A stretch of 64,000 bases of DNA from Nectonema munidae. Lineage: Eukaryota; Nematomorpha; Nectonematoida; Nectonematidae. The stretch lies in the NCBI GenBank assembly GCA_030549495.1, contig JAUIRK010000905.1:253001-317000 (forward strand), read 5' to 3'. Below the pieces are notes generated by a model. It was not told where the DNA came from and ran no database searches. It saw nothing but the letters and a program-made list of their open reading frames with translations. This document shows positions 13,801-24,299 of the stretch, in pieces; the first letter of the stretch is position 1, and each line of letters opens with the position of its first letter. Position numbers and translations under genes: made by a program.

Positions 13801-14889
13801 TTCCAATTTTTCAAAAATAATAAGTCTACTTTCCGTATAAAGCCATTACCAAATTTATGTAAAAATGAGTTTTGAACAATTTTTAATACACTTTCAAAAG
13901 AATTTTCCTTTTCAAACGATGCATATCGTTAAGACAGTTTACTTCATTGATGTATAAAATGTTTTTAGAATACAAAAATAATTATTCTGTAAAATTTAGT
14001 TAATATCTGTTGCGGGTATTATTAAAAAACCTTACAATTAAAAATGCGAGCTGATCATTATTGCCTAAACTTAATTCAAGGGTTTTCAAATAAATTTTGT
14101 TAATCATGTTGTATATGATTGGATACTTTGGTCGACACTTTAAAATTTCTTCATAAGTGCAGAATCTTTCATTAGAGCGGGAGACACTGTACTATTTTTT
14201 GAACAACTGGTTAAGTTTAACAATTTTTAAGATAAAATACAAACTTTCTAATAAAGTTTTCTAATTAAAAACATGCTTCATCTTAAATAAAAATGGCTTT
14301 CCTAATAGATTTATTGAAAATAATGAAAATTTTAAAATAAAAACGAATAATAGTACACTAAATAATTGTGTAAGAGAAAACAAAAAATAAAAATTGAAGA
14401 GTTTTCAGAACTACGAAGACTTTTACAGAGTTCTTATTTGACTAAACACAATTCATCCTGATAAATAAAAATCTGAAAAAAAATTAAAACGATTCATGAA
14501 ATTGATGAAAAAATTAATCATAAGTTCCATACCTAAATACTTTTTAGCTTTCTACATTCATCGATTTCTTGTTACTTGCAATATTAAAAACTTTTATTAT
14601 CTAACCGGAATAAATGAATACAGGAATATTGAATTAGAAAAAAATTTAAAAAGTGAAATCAGATAATTTTCTATATTTCTTATCATTTTTCATAAAATTT
14701 TGAATACACTGAAATAAGAAAGAGACATTATATAAAACTGTTTTTAAATAAAATACTTTCAGAATAATTATTGATCATTAATTTTGTTAAAAGTTAAGTA
14801 AGGTAACAAATACGAATATGGTAAAAAAGTTGTTTTAAGAGTTCATTTTGAAATTACTTGAGCTTGATTTATTATAAAATCTTAAAAAA
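10846..14889. other. AT-rich DNA with weak repeat fragments, no gene
   Basis: A possible tRNA-like SINE head sits at 11900-11965 (B-box-like AAATTCAAACCTC). A motif GAGTTAAACGAA recurs at about 12650 and 13143 and recalls Tigger-type ends. The short ORF at 13623-13820 has no recognisable domain. Nothing else was seen. Confidence 0.4.
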
Positions 14890-16170
14890 ATATTTAATAT
14901 GAACTTATAATAAAGAATTAAGGAAAAAAGTTAAATTTCTAACAGATAAAGCAGAGATCAGCCTTGAAAAAAGTTTACAGAAAAGCAAAGATTGACCTTC
15001 AAAAAAAGTTGAATGAACTTATGAAAAAAAATAAATAAAAAATTTAAGTTCCTTACACAGAAAGCAAAAGTCAATCTTAAAATTTTTTTAACGTAATTAT
15101 AGGGAAATATAAGCAAAAAGTAAAGTTTGTTATAGAGAGAGCAAAGATCAACCTTTAAAAATTGAACTTATAAAAAGAATTAAAGAAAAAATTTTAATTT
15201 CTTACAGATAAAGCAAAGATCCGCCTTGAAAAAGTTTAATATAATAGGGGATGATAAAAAAGTTTACAGAAAATTAAAGATTGACCTTCAAAAAAAGTTG
15301 AATGAACTTATGAAAAAAAATAAGTAAAAAATTTAAGTTCCTTACACAGAAAGCAAATGTCAACCTTAAAAAATAAATTAAGTAAAAATATTAATCTTTC
15401 AGAAAAATCAAAGATCAGCCTTGAAAAAAGTTTAATATAATAGGGGATGAACTTATAAAAAAGTTTACAGAAAAGCAAACATTGACCTTCCAAAAAAGTC
15501 GAATGAACTTATGAAAATAAATAAATAAAAAATTTAAGTTCGTAAAGCAAAAGTCAGCCTTAAAAAATTTTTAACGTAATTATAAGGAAATATAAGTAAA
15601 AAGTAAATTTTGTTACAGAGAGAGCAAAGATCAACCTTTAAAAATGTTTAATATGAACTTATAAAAAAGAATTAAAGAAAAAATTTTAATTTCTTACAGA
15701 TAAAGCAAAGATCCGCCTTAAAAAAGTTTAATATAATAGGGGATGATAAAAAATTTTACAGAAAATTAAAGATTGACCTTCAAAAAAAGTTGAATGAACT
15801 TATGAAAAAAAATAAGTAAAAAATTTAAGTTCCTGACACAGAAAGCAAAGGTCAACCTTAAAATTTTTTAACGTAATTATAGGAAAAATCAGTAAAAAGT
15901 AAAGTTTGTTACAGTGAGAGCAAAGATCAACCTTAAAAATATTTAATATGAACTTATAATAAAGAATTAAGGAAACAAGTTAAATTTCTTACAGATAAAG
16001 CAAAGATCCGCCTTGAAAAAGTTAAATATAATAGAGGATGAACTTATAAAATAAATTAAGTAAAAATATTAAGGCCAACCTTCAAAAAAAATATTATAAT
16101 AAGCAAAGAACTTATAAAAACAATTATAAATAAGTTAAGTTTCTTACAGAAAAAACAAAGTTCAAACTAT
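14890..16170. repeat. Higher-order tandem repeat array (AGCAAAGATCAACCTT units)
   Basis: The motif CTTACAGA..AAGCAAAGATC.RCCTT followed by AAAAAGTTTAATATGAACTT and ATAAAAAGAATTAAAG recurs at least a dozen times with a base unit of roughly 70-100 bp. Longer blocks also repeat. The block beginning ACGTAATTATAGG is found at about 15092, 15573 and 15868. The block AATAGGGGATGA is found at about 15244, 15438 and 15736. This is a complex satellite with higher-order units, not a protein-coding repeat: stops occur in every frame. Confidence 0.85.
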
Positions 16171-16703
16171 AAAAAAAATTTGAAATAGAAAACAAAAAAG
16201 AAAATGGTTGTAATTATATTTTAGAAGGAGAAAATAAAAGAATTCGCCATTTTTAAAAATTCAAAAAAAATGGCCGTCGAATTTGCAGCTTATTTTACCC
16301 TTAAAATGGTTCCCAAAAATTTCGGAAAAGTTTGAGAGGCTATCATACAAATTCTAGGGAACAGATTTAATTGTAACTTTGAATATATATATTGTATATT
16401 ATATTTAGTTTATATGCAAAATTTAAATTAAATTGTCAAATTATTTACAAAGTTATTTAACTTTATATTTGAAGCTATTTTTGCAGCTTATTTTACATAG
16501 ACCAAAAAAATTATAACTAAAAAAAGGCTTTTAACGACTATGTTGCGTTTTTACAAGGTAAAACATTTGAGAGAAAATTTATTCAATAAAAATTGCTTTA
16601 ATATAAATCGTTAACTTTTGTATAAGGTATCTAAAAAACTTTCCATATTGAAAATATTTTATTAAAAAAAGTTTTGATTTAGATATTTTCAAAGTTTATT
16701 TAG

Positions 16704-17785
16704 GTATACTAAATCGGCCATGCTAGTTTCATTTCTCGACTCATTTTTTACATTTAGGATTTGAAAATACCTATAAGTGTTAATCAAATTTCTGGTTTAC
16801 TTTTAAAAATTGTCTTCAAACACATTCCTTCGAATTTTACATAAAATGTATGTTTTTATAGAAATCAACCATTGCTAGTTTTACTTCTGAAATCAGTTTT
16901 GCATTTAGAGGTTCTTAAATATCCGTCAGTGTCAATCAAATTTGCAGTTTACGTCTGAAAACTATCTCCACAAATATTCATTCTAATTTTAGTTGAAATA
17001 TATGTTTTATACCAAATCACCCATGCTAGTTAGCAGGGCCGGCCTTAGGCCACTGCAACCTATGCGGCAGCAATGGGCCCCGGTCTTTTCATCTTTCATT
17101 TTCATGATATATTGTATGATTTCGCTAAATGCAAGGTTTGCAAAGTAAAGTTACTTTGATCGTCATTTTGTGTTAATGAAAAAGTAATAAAACAAATCCC
17201 TTTTCTTTATTTCAAAATCTTATTTCTCACTTTTAATCTTTTTTCCTACCCACACTGGGCCCCGCGCAATCTATTTTGCATAGGGCCCCGTCAACACTAG
17301 GGCCGGTCCTGATTTCGTTTCTGGGCTCAGTTTTTGCTTTTCGAAAATATCTGCAAGCGTCAATAAATATGCGGTTTAAGTTTGATAACTGTTTTCAAAT
17401 ATATCTCAAATTTTATATGAAATATATATTTTAATGCCAAATCATTCATACTAGTTTAATTTATGGACTCAATTTTTGCAGTTAGAATTTGAAATACCTA
17501 TAAGTATGAACCAAATTTGCGGTTAACTTCAAGACATTGTCCGTAAAAACATTCCTTCAAAGTTTAAATAAAATATATGTTTTTATACCAAATAGATCAT
17601 GATGGTTTCATTTCTGGACGCAGTTCTCGCATTTAAATGTTTTACTGCCAGTGTCAAACAAATTTGCGGTTTACGTCTGAAAACTATATCCAAAAATATT
17701 CTCTCTAATTTTACATAATATATGTTTTTATATTAATTCAACCATGATAGTTTTATTTCTGAAAACAGTTTTTGAATTTAGAAAT
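16704..17785. repeat. Satellite-like tandem array, about six copies of a 145-160 bp unit
   Basis: Each unit runs CCATGCTAGTTTCATTTCTG, GACTCAGTTTTTGCATTTAG, a segment with CAGTGTCAATCAAATTTGCG, then GGTTTACGTCTGAAAACT, ACATTCCTTCGAATTTTACA and TAAAATATATGTTTTTATAC. Units start at about 16708, 16865, 17016, 17441, 17593 and 17740. They are diverged from one another. The third unit is split by an inserted inverted-repeat element at 17034-17311. No relation to the array at 14890-16170 is apparent. Confidence 0.8.
17034..17311. mobile_element. Small inverted-repeat element (MITE) inside the satellite
   Basis: The ends are CAGGGCCGGCCTTAGG at the left and, read inward from the right, CAGGACCGGCCCTAGTG. 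Both subterminal regions carry GGGCCCCG motifs. It has no coding capacity. It interrupts a satellite unit between CATGCTAGTT and TTTCGTTTCTGGG. A clean target duplication is not obvious (CTAGTTAG against ATTTCGTT). The CAGG ends suggest hAT; that is inference. Confidence 0.7.
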
Positions 17786-18461
17786 ATTTCATCTACAAAA
17801 ACTATAAATTTAAAAAATATTATTTTATCATTTTTCACTCAAATAAGTTTTTTTAATTTTTTTTAAAAACAAAAATTTAAGTATATTTTTAATTTTTATA
17901 TTAATTGTATATTTAACTAAAATACGTAGAAAATTTATTTATTTTAGAATTATTTATTGAAATGAATTATTATTTTAGAAGTATTTATTCAACACTTTAA
18001 AATTATGCTAATGGCCCATTTGCTTATAGTTTTATAGAGATTTTATATAGCAGAAGACTTTTTATGGGACACTCGTGTTATATTACGCCTGGAAATTAAA
18101 TGTATTTCAAAAATACATTAACAATTTTAGGCTATTGTATTTTTGATATCTATCTACGATAAAAAAACAAATACCTTTCTTACCTTTCTTCTGATATTTT
18201 TAATTTTTTTAACAGATAAATTTTAAAGTACTGATTTTTTTCTAAAAATTAAATAAAAGTAATTGACTATATTTGAACTCGGTTTCATTTAGCCCTCATT
18301 ATGTCAAAAGGGGGTATTTTGAAAACAGTACTCTGTCTTAAAATTAATGATAAAGAATATAAGAAAAAATACTTATTGAGAAAAACCAATATCCAGAGTA
18401 GATAGTTAATATATCTATTAAAAAAGTTAAGAAGATAATGTAAATAAAAGAATATGTCAAA
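17786..18461. other. AT-rich spacer
   Basis: No gene, RNA or clear repeat seen; the ORF at 18285-18479 (minus) is low-complexity Phe/Leu sequence. Confidence 0.4.
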
Positions 18462-18535
18462 CCTGCCAATAGCGGCCACTCAAGGGAGACTACAATTCTG
18501 GCTGCTATTGACAGATGGTCGTTATTCACAGGTTT
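18462..18535. repeat. Short palindromic segment near the Tigger remnant
   Basis: CAATAGCGGCCA and TGGCTGCTATTG form arms of an imperfect inverted repeat around CTCAAGGGAGACTACAATTC. The GGCCGCTATTGGC-like arm resembles pogo/Tigger termini, so it may mark one end of the element whose transposase lies at 18774-20560. Confidence 0.45.
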
Positions 18536-18773
18536 TCTCATTTTACATCTTGTTCTCAAAAACATTAAGTGATAGTATATATAAACTAGTCAATTGCATT
18601 TAAAGTGCACAACGAAAAAATTAAAAAAATTAATTAAGATAGAAGAAACAATGCCTTTAAAAATTAAACTACAAATATGACAAATGATCATAATAGAAAA
18701 TTAAAACATAATCAAAAGAGCTTTTATGTATTCTTCGTGATAAAAGTGATGAAGATTATGAAAAACGCTTACA

Positions 18774-20560
18774 TTATTCTTTTTTAAAATAATCAAAGAT
18801 CTTTTTCTGTTTGGAATTTCGGTTTTGGCGCTGCGATTCTTGCTCTACTACATAATTCAACTCTATGCACTTTTCAAGTATTTTTGTTAAGCCTTTGCTA
18901 ATCCCAAATTCTTGTATATCGGAAATAGTTAAAATGACATCTGCAAGATTTTTGTGCTGTTTTCATTTCTTCTTTGCTAATCTCATCATCTTCTTGGTTG
19001 AGTTCAAGTCGGCGCTCAAATTCTTCAACAGTTGAATAAAAGTTTTTTAGTTGTTACAAGTGAAGCATCAATTGCAACGAATTCATCCAAACTCATTTGC
19101 ATTTCTTTTCGGCATATAGTTTCTACATCATAACCCTCTTCCTCTATGTCTTTATAAACATTAATTTCATCGTTCTTAGAACCAATCCCACATCTTTGAA
19201 AACACTTCTGAGTAGTGTCAATACTTATTTCTTTCCATGCTTGATAAAGCCAATATATAGCTTGTAGAAGATCTGTACGTCGCATCAGATCAGAAGCGGT
19301 CAACTCTGGCTGTTGCTCCATTTGGTGAATTACTGCTCGTAGCTGTTGCTTTCTGAATTTTATTTTGACCGCCTGTATGACTCCTTGATCCATCGGCTGA
19401 GTGGTCATAAAAAGTTGAAAAAGATTGCTTGTCATCCAAGCCTTTTTATTTACGTGGTAATTTACGGGAAGATCCTTATGTTCAACTTTCCGAAGCAACG
19501 AGTTTTGTATGAATTACCAATCACTATTGCACGCTCTTTTTCTCCAAGAGAATTGGCACACAGCATAAGAGTGATGCGCTCTTTTGAACGTTTGCCACCA
19601 AAACAGTCTGCTCCTTAGTGTAGTGTAGAGTCAGCAGAAATGTTGAAAAAAAGTCCAATTTCATCCATGTTAAAGATGTCACAAGAGTCATAATTAGAGC
19701 AGAGTTCAGGTAATTTGTGCTTCCAGTCTTTTACAACAGTCTCATCAACTCCACCACTTTCTCCGTTAATTTTGCTAAACACTATATTGTGTCTTCGACG
19801 AAAAGCCTCCAACCAACCGTTGGATGCTTTAAAATCTTGAGGCTCTCGCTGCAGGGCAATTTTCACACTTATTAAAAATTAGTTTTAAAATGTATTTCAT
19901 CAATCCTTTATTTTTGATGAATTTCATTATTTTCATCAGAAACCTGGTATTGACCAACGCATCATATGCGATGCGCCTATTTTTAAGAAAAGAAACAATA
20001 TTTTGATTAATGTTTTAAACTGATAGTTATATAAAATTTTGTAAAAAAATTTTTGAAAATTTTTTTTGTCATAAGGCCTACTTTTTGTTATAGTTATGTT
20101 GTGATTAATGGATACAACAAACAAGTTATCTATATTCCGAGATGTACAATTTTCTTAGTGCCAATTTCCCATTGGTAATTGTCTGTCCACGCCACAAACA
20201 CAATGTTACTTTAGACGAATATTTAATTATTTTTTTGGAAACAAGTAAAATGAAATATTAAATTTTTAGTATTTCAATGTGCCATATCTCATGGAAGAAG
20301 ATGCAGATTCACAAATTTCCTACAAGTTTTTTCACCAAAGTCTTAACATTTTAGCTATCCACTTTGAGAATCGAACCTTGGTTGGATGTACAGAATTAAA
20401 GTTTTTTGCCTTAAACAATAATTTGAAGTTTCTATACCTAAATTGTCGGCAGTGTTGTATTCATAGCATCGTGCTGAATGAACTTTATTCCTGTGAGTTC
20501 GAGTACTGTGATCCACTACTTCAAATATTTCAAGTGATTGTTTTTCTTTCAATCTAGTAT
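18774..20560 (-). pseudogene. Tigger/pogo-type transposase, decayed
   Basis: This is a Tc1-mariner-superfamily transposase of the pogo/Tigger/Jerky group. On the minus strand the best block is 19615-19866, with FKASNGWLEAFRRRHNI (CENP-B-type DNA-binding domain) and then DIFNMDEIGLFFN, which holds the first catalytic Asp (typical NMDETGLF). After a break comes 19025-19498, with TTQPMDQGVIQAVKIKFRKQ, matching the family's QPLDQGVI block. The C-terminus runs to a stop at 18774 (KKIFDYFKKE). The far N-terminus at 20355-20560 retains LKEKQSLEIFEVVD, as in the first CENP-B helix-turn-helix, with frame changes after it. Several frameshifts and a gap between the first and second halves of the catalytic domain make it non-functional. 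Confidence 0.75.
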
Positions 20561-20786
20561 TTTAAAAGTATATATTAATAGAATTGTTTTTCATCAAATA
20601 TTAAAGACAGTTAAGGATTTAAGTTATAGATGTGCTAGTTATTCTGTTAGATTTTAGAATCTAATTTCTTTCCACTGCAGGATCGAAGGGAGAGGCCATC
20701 TATTTGGGAAGTCTAAGGAAATTGTAATAACTGATAAATTATTTCAGCGATTCAAATATAGAGTGAAAATATATAGGCTTTTAAAT
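20561..20786. other. Spacer, no gene seen
   Basis: AT-rich sequence between the Tigger remnant and the hAT-type element starting at 20787. Its last eight bases, TTTTAAAT, are the left target duplication of that element. Confidence 0.45.
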
Positions 20787-21044
20787 CAGGGGCGCACATC
20801 CTCAAAATTATTGGGGGGGAGGGCAAAATTTTTTTGTTGCAATTTTCAAAATTAGTGGTCTGGAAATACCACGGGAGACCAAATATTAAAGCAATCCTAT
20901 AAAATAGAGTGTATTCAGCGCATACCTAAAGTCCTAAATTTATAAGACTACTTTATATTTTTTTTACAAAATTGGTGAATTTAAATACTATACTTCCAGC
21001 GAAAATATTTTAATTAAATTTGCATATCGAATATCGTGCGCAGA

Positions 21045-21615
21045 AAAAATTCCCCCAATTAAAAAGTACGAAAAAACGCCACCAGTAAAAATGCCCCAAT
21101 TTAAAATTAGGAAAAAATGCCCCAACACAAAAAAAATTCAAAAAATTATTAATTAAAATTAAAGAATTTTTTTTTTTTTAAAAAGATATGTCAAATAAAG
21201 GTTTTTTGTATAAAAAAAAGTTAACTTTTCATCTAAAACATTTAAAATTTAAAGTAAACTAAAAAACTCAGCATACGATAATTTTTTAAATACAAAATTT
21301 TTTTTTATAAAACAGTAAATATTTTTGGACTTTGTGTGTATCAGAACACTTTCTAAATATAATTTGTGTTTTAACTGATTTTATGAACACATTCCCACAA
21401 ATCTGCACCTTTGCTATTGTTTTCAAGAACTTTATAAAGAAAAAACCCTATAGATTAAGAAATTTTAGAAATTTAGCCTTTCAAAAAGGTACCAAATAAA
21501 AATATTTATATAATTAAAAAAATCCTGAAAATCAAAAATTAGGGGGCATTTTTTCCTACTTTTTAATTAGGCGCATTTATTCTGGAGGCATTTTTTCCGG
21601 GGCATTTTTACCTAC
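21045..21615. repeat. Foldback region with repeated AAAAATGCCCC motifs
   Basis: The left part has CCCCCAATTAAAAAGTACG, AGTAAAAATGCCCC and TTAGGAAAAAATGCCCC. The right part has the complements GGGGGCATTTTTTCCTAC, TTTTTAATTAGGCGC, GGAGGCATTTTTTCC and GGGGCATTTTTACC. The order is roughly mirrored, giving an imperfect inverted repeat of about 570 bp with subterminal repeats, as in many MITEs. Confidence 0.65.
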
Positions 21616-22129
21616 AACCATCAAATATACACTAGTTTAAAAAATCCAAAATTGTTAGGGGGTGGAATAGGCTTTTCATTTGAAAAATGAAGTAGTCTAC
21701 CAGACACATTACAGGAATTGATGAAAGAATATTTGATTCATAGAGTAAACAAATAACTGAAGGTTGGATACTTTTATATGAGTGAATGTATTCTAAAGGC
21801 AAAGAGTCTACTAGACACCCTGCGATGTTTATATGAAAAAATGTGATTGATTCAGGGGCAAGGGTATAAAATGAAGTTATAATTGTACAAACAAAAAATT
21901 AAGATCGCATTATTTCATTTTACTCAGCATCATTCAAAAATAGTTTAAAAGCTAAATTTATACAAGCTACAAAAAGTAAAATAACTTTTAACATTTTGCG
22001 ATGAATTGCCTTTTATAATAACTTTTAAGGAAAAAAGTCTATCAGAAAAAGTTATAGAGCTTCAACAAAAACAAAAAATTTTAGAACATAACTTAAGTTT
22101 TTGAAAACTAATTTGAGGCATCCCCTACA

Positions 22130-22293
22130 GCATACTCTATGGGTGGCATGGCAGGTTGGTTGAGATGATGGACATAGCACGGAAGCCTCTGGATTCGATT
22201 CTTCATCGATACGAATTTGTTCAGTTTGACATAAGCGGTACATCAGTGCCTTGTCAATGAAAATACACCCGCTGCACCTTACCTTTTACTCAA
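22130..22293 (+). mobile_element. tRNA-derived SINE
   Basis: The A-box region GGCATGGCAGGTTGGTTGAG is followed about 40 bp later by a B box, GGATTCGATTC, at 22191-22201. The tail contains CACCCGCTGCACC. The CCCGCTGCA element also occurs in the SINE at 61715-61905, linking the two to one family despite different heads. Confidence 0.55.
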
Positions 22294-22677
22294 AATTGAA
22301 AAATTTACTACATAATTAACATAAGGGAGAAAGGAAACAAAATAAACTAATAAAAAATTTTCACTATTTTAAAATGAAACCGTCTGTTCTCAGAATAATT
22401 TCAAAATAATAGGAGGCATAAAGAATTAGAGTTTATTTCACATTTTCAAGTTTTTATAAGCAGCAAAAGCCAACGTTTAAGTAGCCAACGCTTATAATTA
22501 AAAAATTATTTAAACTAACGGTCGACAGACATTTAGCCCCCTGACAAATTGTCTCATAGGCTATTAGTTTCATCCCTCTTTGCTTATTATATGTGTAAAA
22601 TTATTAAAAATTATATTCTTGTTTATTTTATCTCTATTAAATTATTTCAAATTATTCATTTTATCTCTTAATTTTTA

Positions 22678-22855
22678 GAATTGTCCATGAGACAAAATGT
22701 CTTATGAAAATAACGGGGCGAATTGTCCATGAAACAAAATGTCTTATGAAAATAATGGGGTGAATTGTCCATGGGACGAACTGTCTTATGAAAATAATGG
22801 GGTGAATTGTCCAAGGGACGAACTGTCTTATGAAAATAATGGAACGAAATGTCCG
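22678..22855. repeat. 42-bp tandem repeat, four copies plus a partial
   Basis: The unit reads GAATTGTCCATGGGACGAAC then TGTCTTATGAAAATAATGGG plus two bases. Copies 3 and 4 are nearly identical; copies 1 and 2 differ from them at a few sites. On the minus strand the unit is open and gives a 14-residue repeat with PHYFHKT, but 42 is a multiple of three and the ORF (22668-22871) has no other support. Confidence 0.85.
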
Positions 22856-23079
22856 AGGACCAAACTAACATAAATCAAAGTATACGAGAAAAGAAAATTA
22901 TTGCGTTTTTTTGAATATTAAAGTTTTCAAATGTTACAAAATGTAGCAAACGTAGTGATAAAGATTGTAACTTTTGTTGAAAAAAAATTCTTAGCGCGAG
23001 TCTAACAATATTCATTGATATAAAATCGTAACGATTGAAAACTATTTTAATTTAACTCTAAATGCAAATTAGACAGAAG

Positions 23080-23280
23080 CAGTGGTGTAGCCAAAAAAAA
23101 AAGTTGATAGAAGGGGCACAATTTAAAAACAAACAACTTGCGCAACATTAGTTATACTTTCTTGACCCTTTCATTGGAGAAATTTTCAAAAACTGATATC
23201 GCATAAGATGCATGGGGGCAACATGCGGTACATAGGAGTGTGGGCACGGCCCCTCATGCCCCCGCCTAGCTACGTCACTG
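23080..23280. mobile_element. 201-bp hAT-type MITE with near-perfect 8-bp target duplication
   Basis: The ends are CAGTGGTGTAGCCAAAA and, inward from the right, CAGTGACGTAGCTAGGC. The flanks are GACAGAAG (23072-23079) and GAGAGAAG (23281-23288), seven of eight identical. No coding capacity. The same terminus class is seen at 28579 and 43352. Confidence 0.8.
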
Positions 23281-23664
23281 GAGAGAAGAGAGCTGGATGA
23301 GATAGGACAACTTAACAAGAGAAGAGAGCTTGAGTGAATGATTGAGTTTTAGCAGAGAAAGCGGAGGAGAAAAACAGAGGAGACAGAAAGAGAAATAGAA
23401 TCACTGTGACAGAAGATGAGAAAATCTAGTATCATCAACATGTGTTTGCTCAAAAATACTATAAAGAGAAGACACTGTGATAAACATTGCTTACTTATTG
23501 TGTGCATATTGAAGCAATGGATTATTATTATATAGCTCTCACACGCATCGTCTGTAAAATATGTTCGATAGGAATTTCAGAGCAACTTGACATGATGTTT
23601 GATTGATTCGAAAGTTTGCATACATGTTTTATAAACAAGCAGTAACTCTTAATTATAGAAAATT

Positions 23665-23748
23665 GGGGGGGGGGGGCGAAGGTCATTTTCGCCCCCTCCC
23701 TGAAAACACATTGGGGGGGGGGGGGGTTTGCCCCCCCCCCCCCCCCCC
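23665..23748. repeat. G12 / G14 / C18 homopolymer tracts
   Basis: Runs of 12 G (23665-23676), 14 G (23713-23726) and 18 C (23731-23748) lie within 85 bp. The G14 and C18 runs are four bases apart and can fold into a perfect hairpin; the G runs could form quadruplexes. Run lengths in such tracts are often unreliable in assemblies. Confidence 0.85.
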
Positions 23749-23772
23749 TCCCCCATCGCCCCTGTTTTAAAT

Positions 23773-24299
23773 ATAAATATAATGAAAAAATGAGTATGAA
23801 AATATATAGTCTATAGTTTTCAACAATTTTGATTTTATTTACATATGTTGATATTGAATACTTTCAAGATTTTCGTACATGTAGCCTTCGCTTTTATTTT
23901 TGTTTGGGCTTTCATTCATGACTGCTATTTCATATTACTCTTACATAAATCTTCCCTTGATTTATTTATTTTTGAAAATTCATCATTTTTTTCAAATCAA
24001 ATGATTTCTTGGAAGCAACATAAAAAAACATTTATTGATAATGATGATGATCATCATGCTGATAATTATTTTTGTTTTATTAGTTATGGAATAAATTATT
24101 TTTCTTTGCCGGTCTTTCCACTCTACTAAGTGCATTTTAATATTTCTTTTATTTTGAATAACACCAAATTGCATTTCTGTTGATTTTACTGAATTACTCT
24201 AAACGGTTAAAACATTTTTTATGGTATTTTTCAATCTTCTCTTTTTGATTATTGTTTTTGTTGGCTCGTTCAGTCAAAAATTTCTTTCCTCTAATTGAA
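23773..24299. other. Spacer, no gene seen
   Basis: AT-rich, with a GATGATGATCATCATGCTGAT palindromic patch near 24043-24062. The ORF at 23845-24129 is Phe-rich and matches nothing I recognise. Confidence 0.4.

Larger units (their letters stand above)
20787..23764. mobile_element. Non-autonomous hAT-type element with perfect 8-bp target duplication
   Basis: The left end is CAGGGGCGCACATCC and the right end, read inward, is CAGGGGCGATGGGGG, sharing CAGGGGCG. The flanks are TTTTAAAT at 20779-20786 and TTTTAAAT at 23765-23772, an exact 8-bp duplication as expected for hAT insertion. The interior of about 3 kb shows no transposase. It carries a foldback region (21045-21615), a tRNA-type SINE (22130-22293), a 42-bp tandem repeat (22678-22855) and a nested MITE (23080-23280). 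G and C homopolymers lie near the right end. It was mobilised in trans, or the nested pieces inserted later. Confidence 0.75.

Noticed and set aside
22668-22871. 67-codon repeat protein on the minus strand
   Set aside because: It is a by-product of a 42-bp tandem repeat, whose length is a multiple of three; there is no gene context.
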